Shown: positions 23,439 to 31,891, counted from the stretch's first letter. The stretch is 34,188 nucleotides of DNA from Calditrichota bacterium (GCA_018263585.1 JAANWZ010000093.1:1-34188); one strand, 5' to 3'. Translations and numbers: made by a program. The notes: generated by a model not told the origin, from the letters alone.

Positions 23439-24806
23439 TCAACTTCTTGTTCCCGAGCCGGCGGCGGCCGCGCGTCCCTCGCTCTCATCGACCCGCAGCA
23501 GCAGCACGATCCCGGCAATGAAGAACACGATCACACTGAGGATCGCGGTCCGCAGCGAGCCCGTCACCGTCACGATCAGTCCGTAACTGAGCGGACCGAG
23601 CACTGACGCGAATCGACCGGACACGGCGAAGAACCCGAAAAACTCGGCCTCCCGCGACGGGGGGGTGAACTCGCCCTGCATCGCGCGCGCCAGCGATTGC
23701 GAGGCCCCGAGCACGATCCCGGCGACGACCCCGAGCACGAAATACTCCTCGACCGGATACCCGGTCCAGCCGACGAAAAACGCGCCGGTGACGACTCCGC
23801 ACCAGATCGCCAGCGTTGACAGGAGCGCGGGTTTCAGTCCGACACGAACCGTGAGACGGCCGAACAGGAACGAACCGGCGAACGCGGTGAACTGGATCAC
23901 GAGGAAGAACGTGACGATCTCCCCCTGGCTCATTCCGAGTTCCTGATCTCCATAAATTGCGGCCATCAGAATTACCGTCTCGATCCCGTCGTGGAAAAAC
24001 AGGTTCGCGATCAGGAACCGCCACAGCTGTCTGTACCGGCGAACATCACGAAACGTCTCGCGGAGCCGGCTCACAGAGGCACGTGCCCCGTCGATGAACG
24101 AGTGCGTCGATGCAACCGCCCGTTCGCGAACGTTCGCGAACAGCGGCAGCGAGAACAGGCCCCACCAGATCGCGACGCTGAGGAAGCAGTGTTTCACGGT
24201 GAAGAAGCCGTCCGGCGCGCCGAGCAGGCCCGGCGATTCGAGCATGATCAGGTTGAACGCGAGCAGGAGGCCGCCGCCGAGGTAACCGACGCCCCAGCCG
24301 AATCCTGAAACGCGCCCCACCTCATCGGGATCGGCGAGTTCACGCAGGAAACCGTTGTAGAAGACATTTCCGCCGGCGAAGGCGAAGTTGGCTGCGATGA
24401 AGAACAGCCCGCCGAGCACCCATTCGCCCTCGTCCGCGAGCGACAGCAGCGCGGTCGAGATCACGCCGATAGTCACATACAGCGCGAGAAACCGTTTTTT
24501 CCCGGCGCGCGCGTCGGCCCACGCGCCGAGCAGCGGTGCGGTGAACGCGACCAGCAGCATCGACACGGTGACGATGAAGTTGAACATCGCGGCGCCGTGC
24601 ACGCGGAATGATGCTCCGAGCACGGAGACCGCAACGCCCGTCTCGCCGCCGGCGACGACGCCGGCGTAGTAGCGGTTGAAGACAACGGCGAGGATGCTGG
24701 TCGCGAACGCGGAGTTCGCAAAATCGTAGAGAGCCCAGGAGAGGATCTCGGGCGACCGGGCGCGCCGTGTGCTCAGCACGGTGTGCCGTCCCGGATTGAC
24801 GTGCAC
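23439..24806 (-). CDS. MFS transporter, UMF1/Atg22-like
   Basis: A 455-aa twelve-helix transporter of the UMF1 branch of the major facilitator superfamily. EILSWALYDFANSAFATSIL at the N-terminus is the hallmark of this family, and PLLGAWADARAGKKRFL is the MFS loop between helices 2 and 3. GASQSLARAMQGEFTPPSREAEFFGFF is also highly characteristic. Fungal Atg22 exports amino acids from the vacuole; bacterial substrates are mostly unknown. The track start at 24806 is a GTG; a second GTG at 24782 sits closer to the conserved region and has GGGACGG nearby, so the start is uncertain. It lies 7 bp after the lipoprotein gene and is probably co-transcribed with it. Confidence 0.92.
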   Translation of the reverse strand: MHVNPGRHTVLSTRRARSPEILSWALYDFANSAFATSILAVVFNRYYAGVVAGGETGVAVSVLGASFRVHGAAMFNFIVTVSMLLVAFTAPLLGAWADARAGKKRFLALYVTIGVISTALLSLADEGEWVLGGLFFIAANFAFAGGNVFYNGFLRELADPDEVGRVSGFGWGVGYLGGGLLLAFNLIMLESPGLLGAPDGFFTVKHCFLSVAIWWGLFSLPLFANVRERAVASTHSFIDGARASVSRLRETFRDVRRYRQLWRFLIANLFFHDGIETVILMAAIYGDQELGMSQGEIVTFFLVIQFTAFAGSFLFGRLTVRVGLKPALLSTLAIWCGVVTGAFFVGWTGYPVEEYFVLGVVAGIVLGASQSLARAMQGEFTPPSREAEFFGFFAVSGRFASVLGPLSYGLIVTVTGSLRTAILSVIVFFIAGIVLLLRVDESEGRAAAAGSGTRS

Positions 24807-24813
24807 AACGTTC

Positions 24814-25830
24814 TCATCCGCCGAGCACGTCGTCTATCATCTCGTTGAGCAGCTCGTAGGATATCTGCCCGCGGCGAAAGTGAATCTCTCCGGTGGGTCC
24901 GACGATGAAGTTGGCCGGCGCCTGCTCGATCCCGAGATCGAACCGTGTCCACTCCGGCCCGTTCGTGTTGAACAGGAGCGGGAATGTGAGCCCGAGCTGC
25001 TCACGGATCGCCTCGAAGTCCTCCTGGTCGTCCTGATACCAGCCGACGTTGACACCGAGCACGCGGAACCCGTCGCCGGCCCGTTCCTGAAAAACCTGTT
25101 CGATGGACGGGAACTCGTCGCGGCACGGCTGGCAGTCGTAGAACCAGAAGGTGAGCAGCACGATGCGCCCGCGAAACTGGCCGAGGCTGTGCTCGCCGCC
25201 CCAGTCGTCGGGCAGCGTGAAATCGGGGAACAGCGAGCCGACCTCGGTGGAGACTGTTCCCTGTTCGAGTTCGAACTGAAACGTGTAGAACTCGCCGGCC
25301 TCGAGGCTCTCGCTCCGCAGCGCCGGGGGGAGCGTTCGGTGACCGGGTTTGTGCAGCGACAGGGTGTAGTCGCCCGGCGGGAGCAGGGAGTACTCGTCCG
25401 GCGGCCGCTCGGATTGTAGTTGCTCGTCGATGATCACAGTCGCGTCGGGGAGATTCGAGACGACCTTCACCGATGCGTTGTTTGCCTGCGAGTTGTCGGG
25501 TCTCGCGTAGAGGAAGTGTACCTGTGTTGTCTCCGGCGGATCGACTGTGACGACTCGGGTGGCGGGCGGGTAGCCCTGGCCCGGTCGCAGCGTGACGGTC
25601 ACCTCTCCGGGCGGCAGCTCACCAAGCACAGCCGGCACGGTTTGCGAACGAGGGACGCTGTTCACGAGTACCTGGGCCTGTTCCAGCGCGAAGCCCTGCG
25701 TGGTGTCCATCGCGGTCACACGAATCGCGCCCACCGGCTCGACCTCCGTCTGCTCGATTGCGCAACCGGCGATCAACCCCGCGGCTACGGTTAGTCCCGC
25801 CAGCCTGACTGCTGCGTTCCGATCCATCAT
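24814..25830 (-). CDS. Lipoprotein with PEGA repeats and thioredoxin-fold (TlpA/redoxin) domain
   Basis: A 338-aa envelope protein. A signal peptide ends in the lipobox LIAGC with Cys23 as the lipidated residue. Two PEGA-like beta modules follow (about 34-110 and 119-165; the second ends LLPPGDYTLSLHKPGHR). The C-terminal half is a redoxin/TlpA domain (VGSLFPDFTLPDDWGG, IVLLTFWFYDCQPCRDEFPSIEQVF) with an active-site C233-Q-P-C236. It should act as an extracytoplasmic thiol reductase, for example in cytochrome c or disulfide maturation, with the PEGA part as a spacer or cell-wall contact. I start at 25830, where AAGGAG lies eight bases upstream. Between an RHH gene and the UMF1 gene with short gaps. 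Confidence 0.93.
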   Translation of the reverse strand: MMDRNAAVRLAGLTVAAGLIAGCAIEQTEVEPVGAIRVTAMDTTQGFALEQAQVLVNSVPRSQTVPAVLGELPPGEVTVTLRPGQGYPPATRVVTVDPPETTQVHFLYARPDNSQANNASVKVVSNLPDATVIIDEQLQSERPPDEYSLLPPGDYTLSLHKPGHRTLPPALRSESLEAGEFYTFQFELEQGTVSTEVGSLFPDFTLPDDWGGEHSLGQFRGRIVLLTFWFYDCQPCRDEFPSIEQVFQERAGDGFRVLGVNVGWYQDDQEDFEAIREQLGLTFPLLFNTNGPEWTRFDLGIEQAPANFIVGPTGEIHFRRGQISYELLNEMIDDVLGG

Positions 25831-25856
25831 GTTTGCTGCTCCTTCAGCGCACATGG

Positions 25857-26312
25857 TCAGTCTCGCGCCGACTCGTCCCGGCCGGTCTCACCGCCGGGAG
25901 ACTCCAGGCCTGTATCTTCGGCCAGATAACGGAGTTCGTCTCTCAGTTCCTGGATCTTGCGGATCCGTTCGCTGATCCGGTCGAACAGGTCCCTCTTCGC
26001 TTCGATCCCCTCCGCGATCAGGTAGGCGGCGGCCTCGCTCCGGCTGCGGAACAGGCCGGCGTCCTTTAGGTCGTTGATCCGGTTCAGCGACTCATCGTTG
26101 ATGCGCACCATCAGCACATGATCACGTGCTTCAAGCGCCTGTTTGACTACGCTGGACACGCTGCCGGCGACGCGTGTCGCAGTCCGCCGCACCCGTCCGC
26201 TCAAGTCCGCTTCGCGGTTCGAGAACTGAGTCTCGTCGTCAACATCTGAATTGGTGTCCGGCTCGCCGGAATCAGCGCGCGGTGCAGTGGGTTCGCGTTT
26301 GTCTTCCATCAT
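25857..26312 (-). CDS. Ribbon-helix-helix-type protein
   Basis: A 151-aa protein starting at MMEDKRE (26312 or 26309, with GAGG immediately before). The first 70 residues are charged and probably disordered. VLMVRINDESLNRINDLKDAG (about 78-98) fits the beta strand and first helix of a MetJ/Arc/CopG fold, and FRSRSEAAAYLIAEGIEAK fits the second helix. A C-terminal coiled-coil-like helix (RISERIRKIQELRDEL) follows. The RHH core suggests a dimeric DNA-binding protein, but the long N-terminus is unusual. First gene of a likely three-gene unit with the PEGA-redoxin lipoprotein (26 bp gap) and UMF1 transporter. The longer ORF on the track runs into noncoding sequence. Confidence 0.8.
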   Translation of the reverse strand: MMEDKREPTAPRADSGEPDTNSDVDDETQFSNREADLSGRVRRTATRVAGSVSSVVKQALEARDHVLMVRINDESLNRINDLKDAGLFRSRSEAAAYLIAEGIEAKRDLFDRISERIRKIQELRDELRYLAEDTGLESPGGETGRDESARD

Positions 26313-26963
26313 CCTCGGCCGTGTCAGTGGGGAATCTCCGGGTACTCTCCGCTGCCTGAGCTGCAATATCTCGGTTCTCTCCGTGCGCTCGCAAGCCGGC
26401 AGGCTCGGATATCGTCTCGCGACGGGGGGTCTCCGCTCTGAGCGGGATCTGTGCCGCACACCGTCCGGACAGTCCGGGACAGTCTGCAGCGAGGGCTGCA
26501 GGTGCCGGCTCCCGGTTCAGCTTCCTGCGAACAGAGTGCGGATGAACACGGTTTCCGGACGTCGGGCGGAGATGCCGATCCGTGGAAGCATAAACGGATC
26601 CGCGCCTCTCAGCCGGCCCGGCGTGGACGTGTACTTCGCGCATCCGTACCGGTCGTGCGAACGGGCCCGCAACGAGAACCTGAACCGGATCGTTCGGCAG
26701 TGGTTCCCGAAACAGTTGGACTTCCGCTCGCTGCATGGCCAGGACGTCCAGTCCGTTGAACGGAGCCTCAACCGGCGACCGCGAAAACCACTCGGATAGG
26801 GAACACCCGAAGAGGTCCTCTTCAGCCGGAGAAACAAGGGCGTGCGTTTGATTCTATAATTTGCGCGTCATCGCCGGGTCGTTGCTGTAAAAGAACTCCA
26901 GCCGGGCGTTCGGGCGGCGCACGGCCACCTAGCGGATCCGGACCACGCGGCGGGCGTTCTCGC
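26313..26963. other. Region between RHH and helicase genes
   Basis: Apart from the IS30 remnant I see no gene. GATATT on the minus strand (26362-26367) could be the -10 box of the RHH operon. Between 26860 and 26960 a minus-strand frame reads RLEFFYSNDPAMTRKL after an in-frame stop; it may be another relic, but I do not recognise it. Confidence 0.5.
26515..26859 (+). pseudogene. IS30-family transposase C-terminal remnant
   Basis: The frame of the 26251-26799 ORF carries, from about 26623, VDVYFAHPYRSCERARNENL, FPKQLDF and SLNRRPRKPLG, which match the end of the IS30 DDE domain (normally DVYFADPY..W.RG.NEN..G..RQ.FPK and LN.RPRK.LG). Upstream, LPANRV and RRAEM look like decayed versions of the preceding LP.....L..D.G.EM region. 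An in-frame TAG at 26797 sits where an aromatic residue is usual, and GTPEEVLF follows in the same frame up to a TAA at 26857. The first DDE Asp and the N-terminal HTH are absent. It is a non-functional fragment; I see no terminal inverted repeats around it. Confidence 0.8.
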
Positions 26964-29300
26964 CTACATGCCTGCGCTTTCCGCCGCCCAGCGGGCGATT
27001 CGCGCGAGAACCTGCTCGCACGTCGCAAGCGGCTCACTCTCGCGCCATTCATCGGCGAGCAGCGATTCTACGGCGGGTGCCGCAAACCGGCTGTCGATGA
27101 GCAGGAGCACGCCGTCCTGCTCCTCGCTGCGGAACAGGCGCCCGGCGGCCTGCTGCACACGCCGCAACCCGGGCACGAGGTACGATCCGGACAGCGGGGC
27201 CGTTTCCTCAGAGAACAGATTGATAAGTTCGCTGCGTGCGTTCGGCGGCGGGATCCCGATCGAGACGACAGCCGCGCCGTCGTAAAACCCGACCGGCGGG
27301 TCGAACCCTTCCGCGTACTTCCCGCCGAGCACGGCGAGGTGCAGGCGCGCGCCCTCTCCCTGGTCGAGGAACCGCAGCATCTGCTGGGTCAGGCCCGTGG
27401 CGAGCACGGTGTGCGGGACGTGCCGCCGTTCGAGCCCGGCCGCGGCCAGCTCGAGGTACGATCTCGACGGGAAAAACACGAGCCATGCGCCCCCGGTCGC
27501 AGCCGCCGCCCCGGAGAGCAGACTGCACAGCTCGCCGAGCGAATTGTCGCGCCTGCGCCAGGTTGTCTCGATCCCCGTCGCGCGGAGCACGAGCCGGCGG
27601 CCGGCGGGCTCCGGCGCGCTCAGTTGCAGCAGGTCACAGCGTTCGCCGGACAGCCCGAGTTCCTCCGCCGTCAGACGCAGCGGGCTCAGCGTGCCGGAGA
27701 ACCCGATCGCCGCTTCGCACCGTTGCCAGAAGTGTCTGAGCAACGAAGCCGTGTCGATCGACTCCCAGTGCGCGGCGCGGGCGGAGCAGTCGAAATAGGC
27801 GGCGCACCCTGACGGCTCGGCCGAGGAACGGGCCGCGTTCGCGAGCCTGCGCGCGAGGTTCGCGGTCTCATCCGCGCCGGTCGTGTCGATCAGGGGCGGG
27901 AGCACGTGCGCCGTACGCGCGAGCGTCTCCGCGAAGTCGGGATCGTCCGGATCGAACAGCGCGAACGCCGTGCCCTCGTCCGCCAGCGTTTCGAGACGCG
28001 CCTCGAGCCGCTCAGCCAGCTCGCCGAGCGCGGACAGCGCCTCTCCGGCGATCGGGTGGTTCGCCCGATTCGCCGTCTCCGCGAGCCGGACGAGCCCGGG
28101 CAGCGATATCCGCCCGGCCAGTCGGTCGCGGAGGCGGTCCGCGAGACTGTGCACCTCGTCGATGAGCAGAATCGTCGGGCGCGCGTGACGGGCCGGGTCG
28201 AACCAGCCGGGCAACGGCCGCAGCGGGTTCACGACGAGGTTCATGTCGCCGATCACGACGTCGCACGCGCCGATCGCGGCGCGCTGGAGAACGTGCGCGC
28301 CGATCCCGCGTTCGCCGGCGGCCTCGGCCGTGTCCTCCGGTGTGATCGCGCCGGCCGTGTCGAGCCAGCGGATGAACCAGTCCGGCGGGTCGTGCGCGTC
28401 GATCCCGGCAATTTCAAGACCGGCCGGTCCATCCTCCTCATCCAGACGCGCGCGCGAGCCGAGCAGGAGCACACGCACGCGCGCGTCCACCGGCAGCGCC
28501 CGCGCGAGCAGCTCGAGACGGTCCTCCTGCTGCGCTGTGCGGGAGGTGGCGAACGCGAGCCGCGCGCCCGAACGCAACGCCTCCGCGAGCGCCGCGAGCA
28601 GGATCGGAGCCGTCTTCCCCGAGCCGGTCGGCGCCTCGAGCAGAAGCGTCCGCCGTCCGCGCAACGTCTCGCGCACCGCCGACCGCATCCGCTCCTGCAG
28701 CGGGCGCACGCTGTCGAATGGCCACCGGAGCTGATCAGTTGTTTCAGACAGCCGTTTGATACGCCTGCTTTCGGCGCGCGTTTGACGGAGGATGCCGGTC
28801 AGGCGCTCGCGCAGGTCGGATTCCGCGGCCTCGCCGTCCGCTGGATCAGGATCGTGCGGGAACGCCTCGACCGTGCCCGCGAGCGGGTCGAGGTACGTGA
28901 GCACGCCGGCGGCAGGTTTCCGGGAACCGTGCACGTTGCGCCACAGCCACAGGTACCAGGTGAGCTGTTCGAGGTCGCCGGGCAGCGGCAGTTCCGGGGC
29001 CTCCAGCGGGCGCAGCTTCACCTCTTCGAGCACGACCGTCTCGTCTTCCTCCCAGACGCCGTCGATCCTGCCGCTCACGGCGACTGTCGCTCCGCCGAGC
29101 GGGAACTCGTGCCGGATTCGTACTTCCGGCCGGTAGCTCTGCTCGCGTGCGGCGCGGCGTTCGCCGTGGAGCACGTGCGCGCGCCGGCCGAGCTCGCTGC
29201 GCCGTCCGCCGGCGAGTGGGGAGGCGGCGCGGCGCGTGCGCACGAGATCGGTGACCGCGAGCGAAAGGCGATCAGCGCGGGAGTCGTAACGGACCGCCAT
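26964..29300 (-). CDS. XPD/DinG-like helicase with N-terminal PD-(D/E)XK nuclease domain
   Basis: A 778-aa protein starting at the ATG at 29300, six bases after GGGGGG. Residues about 55-140 form a Cas4/RecB-like nuclease: SGRIDGV (Asp80), LEEVK (Glu93, Lys95) and EQLTWYLW (Gln112). The superfamily 2 helicase follows with Walker A APTGSGKT (223-230), ATSRTAQQ (motif Ia), IDEVHS (DEVH, about 381-384), IGFSGTL (motif III region) and QQAAGRLFRS (motif VI). Rad3/XPD and DinG relatives carry four Fe-S cysteines between Walker A and the DEAH box; only Cys346 is present here, so the cluster is evidently lost. Likely a 5'-3' DNA unwinding enzyme with attached nuclease for repair or nucleic-acid clearance. 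It follows the gamma-glutamyltransferase gene by 21 bp. Confidence 0.92.
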   Translation of the reverse strand: MAVRYDSRADRLSLAVTDLVRTRRAASPLAGGRRSELGRRAHVLHGERRAAREQSYRPEVRIRHEFPLGGATVAVSGRIDGVWEEDETVVLEEVKLRPLEAPELPLPGDLEQLTWYLWLWRNVHGSRKPAAGVLTYLDPLAGTVEAFPHDPDPADGEAAESDLRERLTGILRQTRAESRRIKRLSETTDQLRWPFDSVRPLQERMRSAVRETLRGRRTLLLEAPTGSGKTAPILLAALAEALRSGARLAFATSRTAQQEDRLELLARALPVDARVRVLLLGSRARLDEEDGPAGLEIAGIDAHDPPDWFIRWLDTAGAITPEDTAEAAGERGIGAHVLQRAAIGACDVVIGDMNLVVNPLRPLPGWFDPARHARPTILLIDEVHSLADRLRDRLAGRISLPGLVRLAETANRANHPIAGEALSALGELAERLEARLETLADEGTAFALFDPDDPDFAETLARTAHVLPPLIDTTGADETANLARRLANAARSSAEPSGCAAYFDCSARAAHWESIDTASLLRHFWQRCEAAIGFSGTLSPLRLTAEELGLSGERCDLLQLSAPEPAGRRLVLRATGIETTWRRRDNSLGELCSLLSGAAAATGGAWLVFFPSRSYLELAAAGLERRHVPHTVLATGLTQQMLRFLDQGEGARLHLAVLGGKYAEGFDPPVGFYDGAAVVSIGIPPPNARSELINLFSEETAPLSGSYLVPGLRRVQQAAGRLFRSEEQDGVLLLIDSRFAAPAVESLLADEWRESEPLATCEQVLARIARWAAESAGM

Positions 29301-29321
29301 CAGCAACCCCCCGTTTTCCGG

Positions 29322-31061
29322 CTACTTCACCCCCGCCGCGTTGCCGATGAAGCGCGGGTCGGCGGCGCCGAAGTAGAGCCCGCGCGCGGCGTCGTAGAGC
29401 ACCGCCTGCACCACGCTGCCCGGCGTGTAATGGATCGCGGTGTGTCCCATCTGACGCAGGTTGATCAGGCAGTCCGGCGAAATCTCCTTTGATACGAACA
29501 GGTAATCCGGCGACCACTGGTGATGGATGCGCGGTTCGCTCACCGCCTCCTGCACGTCCATTTCGAAGTCGATCACGTTCACGATCGTCTGCAGCGTGCC
29601 GGTGATGATCTTCGGCCCTCCCGCGGCGCCGACCGCCATGAACGGCTGCCCGTCCTTCAGGATCAGCGTTGGGCTCATGCTCGACAGCGGCCGCTTCCCC
29701 GGCGCGATCGCGTTCGCCTCGCTGCCGACGAGCCCGAAGTAGTTCGGCACGCCCGGGCTGATCGAGAAGTCGTCCATCTCGTTGTTGAGGAAGATGCCGG
29801 TGTTGCCGAGCACGACCTTGCTCCCGAAGTGCGTGTTGATCGTCGCCGTGATCGCGACCATGTTCCCCCAGCGGTCGATCACACTCAGGTGGGAGGTGTG
29901 ACGGTCCTTGAGCAGCGAGTCGGGCGGGTTTTCCATGTAGTTCATCGGGTCGCCCGCGCCCTTCGGATGGCGGTCGTAGAGGAACGTGACCCGCCCGCGC
30001 AGCGAATCCGCGTAGTCTTTCGAGATCAGCCCTTCGACGGGTACATTCACGAAAGCCGGGTCGCCGAGGAACACCGCCCGGTCGGCGAACGCGAGCTCCA
30101 TCACTTCGCCGAGATGGTGGTAGTACCGTGATGATCGCTGCCCGAACTGGGGCAGGTTCCAGCCCTCGAGCGTGTTCAGCATCTGCACGAGATGAACTCC
30201 CCCGGAGCTCGGCGGCGGCATCGAATAGACGTCGTACCCGCGGTACGTGCCATGTATCGGCGCGCGCACCTTCGCCTCGTAGCCGGCGAGATCCTGTCCG
30301 GTGATCAGGCCGCCGTTCTCGCGCATGAACCGTGTGATCTCGGCGGCGATCGACCCGCGGTAGAACTCGTCGGCACCGCCCTCTGCGATTCTACGCAGGG
30401 ATTCGGCGAGTAGAGGTTGCCGGTGACGTTCGCCGATCCCGGCGGATGCCGAATCTTCTGTCAGCATCTTCTTTGCGGAGCTCGGAAACTTGCGGAACTC
30501 CGGAACCGCGTCCGCGTAGATCCCCGCCTCGCGAGGGCTGAGCACGAAACCCTCTGACGCGTAGCCGATCGCCGGACGGATCAGGCGCGCCCATTCGAGG
30601 CTCCCGTACAGCTTCCAACCCCGCTCCCGAGCCGCGACCGAACCGGGCACGCCGCCCGCGAGAATCCCGGTCGTGGACAGCCCCTCGATCACCTCGCCGT
30701 TCTCATCGAGGTACATGTCACGGCTCGCGGCGGCGGGGGCGACTTCACGGCCGTCGATGCAGGCGACATCCCCGCTCTCCGCGTGATGGATCACCCAGAA
30801 CTCGCCGCCGCCGAGGCCTTCCGAGTAGCCGGTGACGACATCGAGCGCGAAGATCGCGGCGAGCGCGGCATCCACCGCATTGCCGCCTTCCTCCAGCACC
30901 TCGTAGCCGGCTTTCGTCGCGAGCGGGTGTGCGGTCGCGATCATCCCCTGCCGGCCCCATTCCGGCGGCGGAGCGGCGGAATGCGCCGGCGCCGTGGCGG
31001 CGAGCAAACCGAACAGAAGTAACAGGGTAGTCCCGGGGATCCTCCGTCTCAGCGGGCTCAT
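29322..31061 (-). CDS. ggt: Gamma-glutamyltransferase
   Basis: A 579-aa exported Ntn-hydrolase. It cleaves gamma-glutamyl bonds of glutathione-like compounds and transfers the group to water or amino acids. A signal peptide (RRIPGTTLLLLFGLLAATAPAHSA) fits periplasmic or secreted location. Conserved parts include GGNAVDAALAA, GYSEGLGGGEFWVIH, DGREVAP with the substrate-binding Arg105, GVPGSVAA, and PPPSSGGVHLVQML. The autocleavage and nucleophile region is KDRHTSHLSVID with Thr389, followed by GKRPLSSMSPT and GAAGGPKI. The start at 31061 has GGAGG six bases upstream; the track start lies in the divergent promoter region. TACTTT on the minus strand near 31104-31099 may be the -10 box. Divergent from the deoxynucleoside kinase gene; the helicase gene is directly downstream. 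Confidence 0.95.
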   Translation of the reverse strand: MSPLRRRIPGTTLLLLFGLLAATAPAHSAAPPPEWGRQGMIATAHPLATKAGYEVLEEGGNAVDAALAAIFALDVVTGYSEGLGGGEFWVIHHAESGDVACIDGREVAPAAASRDMYLDENGEVIEGLSTTGILAGGVPGSVAARERGWKLYGSLEWARLIRPAIGYASEGFVLSPREAGIYADAVPEFRKFPSSAKKMLTEDSASAGIGERHRQPLLAESLRRIAEGGADEFYRGSIAAEITRFMRENGGLITGQDLAGYEAKVRAPIHGTYRGYDVYSMPPPSSGGVHLVQMLNTLEGWNLPQFGQRSSRYYHHLGEVMELAFADRAVFLGDPAFVNVPVEGLISKDYADSLRGRVTFLYDRHPKGAGDPMNYMENPPDSLLKDRHTSHLSVIDRWGNMVAITATINTHFGSKVVLGNTGIFLNNEMDDFSISPGVPNYFGLVGSEANAIAPGKRPLSSMSPTLILKDGQPFMAVGAAGGPKIITGTLQTIVNVIDFEMDVQEAVSEPRIHHQWSPDYLFVSKEISPDCLINLRQMGHTAIHYTPGSVVQAVLYDAARGLYFGAADPRFIGNAAGVK

Positions 31062-31220
31062 CGAACGCCTCCGTGAATCAGTGTCGCGCGTCGAGGCGAA
31101 AGTAGCACCCCCTCCCGAGTGCCGCAAGCGGGCCGCGGGCCGGATCCGGTCGCCGCGAACCGTTCGCCCCGGCTGTGTGCGCCGCGCTCCGTTCGCCGCC
31201 GCCCGCACGCCCGACCCGCT

Positions 31221-31249
31221 TCGAAACCGCCTGGCTCAGCGCTTATATT
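31221..31249 (+). promoter_or_regulatory. Candidate promoter of the deoxynucleoside kinase gene
   Basis: TCGAAA (31221-31226), a 17-bp spacer and TATATT (31244-31249), followed by CACCGG. The predicted transcript would begin about 10-18 bases before the ATG at 31274 and almost at the in-frame ATG at 31259. This is the best matched example of the TAYATT-n-CCGG pattern. Confidence 0.55.
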
Positions 31250-31273
31250 CACCGGACCATGGGCAGAGCGGAT

Positions 31274-31891
31274 ATGAACCACTTCATCGCAGTCGCCGGC
31301 AACATCGGGGTGGGGAAGACCACGGTCACCCGGAAGATCGCCGACTCGCTCGGCTGGCGGCCCTATTTCGAACCGGTGATCGACAACCCCTACCTCGACG
31401 ATTTCTACGCCGACATGAAGCGCTGGAGCTTCCACCTCCAGATCTACTTCCTGTCAAGACGGTTCGAGTCGCAGAAGGAGATTTCCGAGTCGCCGGTCTC
31501 CTGCGTGCAGGACCGCTCGATATACGAGGATGTCGAGATTTTCGCGCGCACGTTGAACCTGCAGGGGTTTCTCAACGCGCGCGACTACGAGAACTACCGC
31601 GCCCTGTTCGCGCAGATGGTCTCGTACCTGCGCAAGCCGGACGTGATCCTCTACCTGAGGGCGGATGTCGATACACTGCTGCGCCGGATCCGCGAGCGCG
31701 GCCGCGGCAGCGAGAAGAAGATCCGGAAGAAGTACCTCGCGGAGCTCAACCGGGCGTACGAGGGGTGGGCGAGCCGGGCGCGGAAGCGGATGCATGTGCT
31801 CACAATCGACGCCGGCGAGCCCAATTCACCCGAGAAGGTGGCCGAGGAGGCGGTCGAGGAGATGCGCTCGCTGTTCGGCCTCTTCTTCTGA
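31274..31891 (+). CDS. Deoxynucleoside kinase
   Basis: A 205-aa P-loop kinase of the dNK family (dCK/dGK/dAK-like), which phosphorylates salvaged deoxynucleosides with ATP. Visible are the P-loop AGNIGVGKTT (8-17), the base Glu in YFEPVIDNPYLDDFY (Glu33), the substrate-binding VQDRSIYED (DRS at 80-82, Glu85) and the Arg-rich LID RRIRERGRGSEKKI. I choose MNHFIAVAG (31274); MGRADMNHF at 31259 is possible, but neither has a clear Shine-Dalgarno, and the TATATT box is so close that a nearly leaderless transcript is likely. It is followed by a CCCGGGGCTTCAGCCTCGGG-like hairpin (31904-31927). Which base it prefers cannot be read with certainty. Confidence 0.94.
   Translation: MNHFIAVAGNIGVGKTTVTRKIADSLGWRPYFEPVIDNPYLDDFYADMKRWSFHLQIYFLSRRFESQKEISESPVSCVQDRSIYEDVEIFARTLNLQGFLNARDYENYRALFAQMVSYLRKPDVILYLRADVDTLLRRIRERGRGSEKKIRKKYLAELNRAYEGWASRARKRMHVLTIDAGEPNSPEKVAEEAVEEMRSLFGLFF

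Noticed and set aside
26313-26799. 182-aa plus ORF as an intact gene
   Set aside because: Its C-terminal part is the IS30 remnant and its N-terminal part is antisense to the RHH gene start; it is not a coherent protein.
26860-26963. Minus-strand peptide RLEFFYSNDPAMTRKL as a gene fragment
   Set aside because: Only about 25 residues between stops, no recognised family; noted as possible relic but not annotated.
27906-29492. 528-aa plus ORF opposite the helicase
   Set aside because: Antisense shadow with biased composition.
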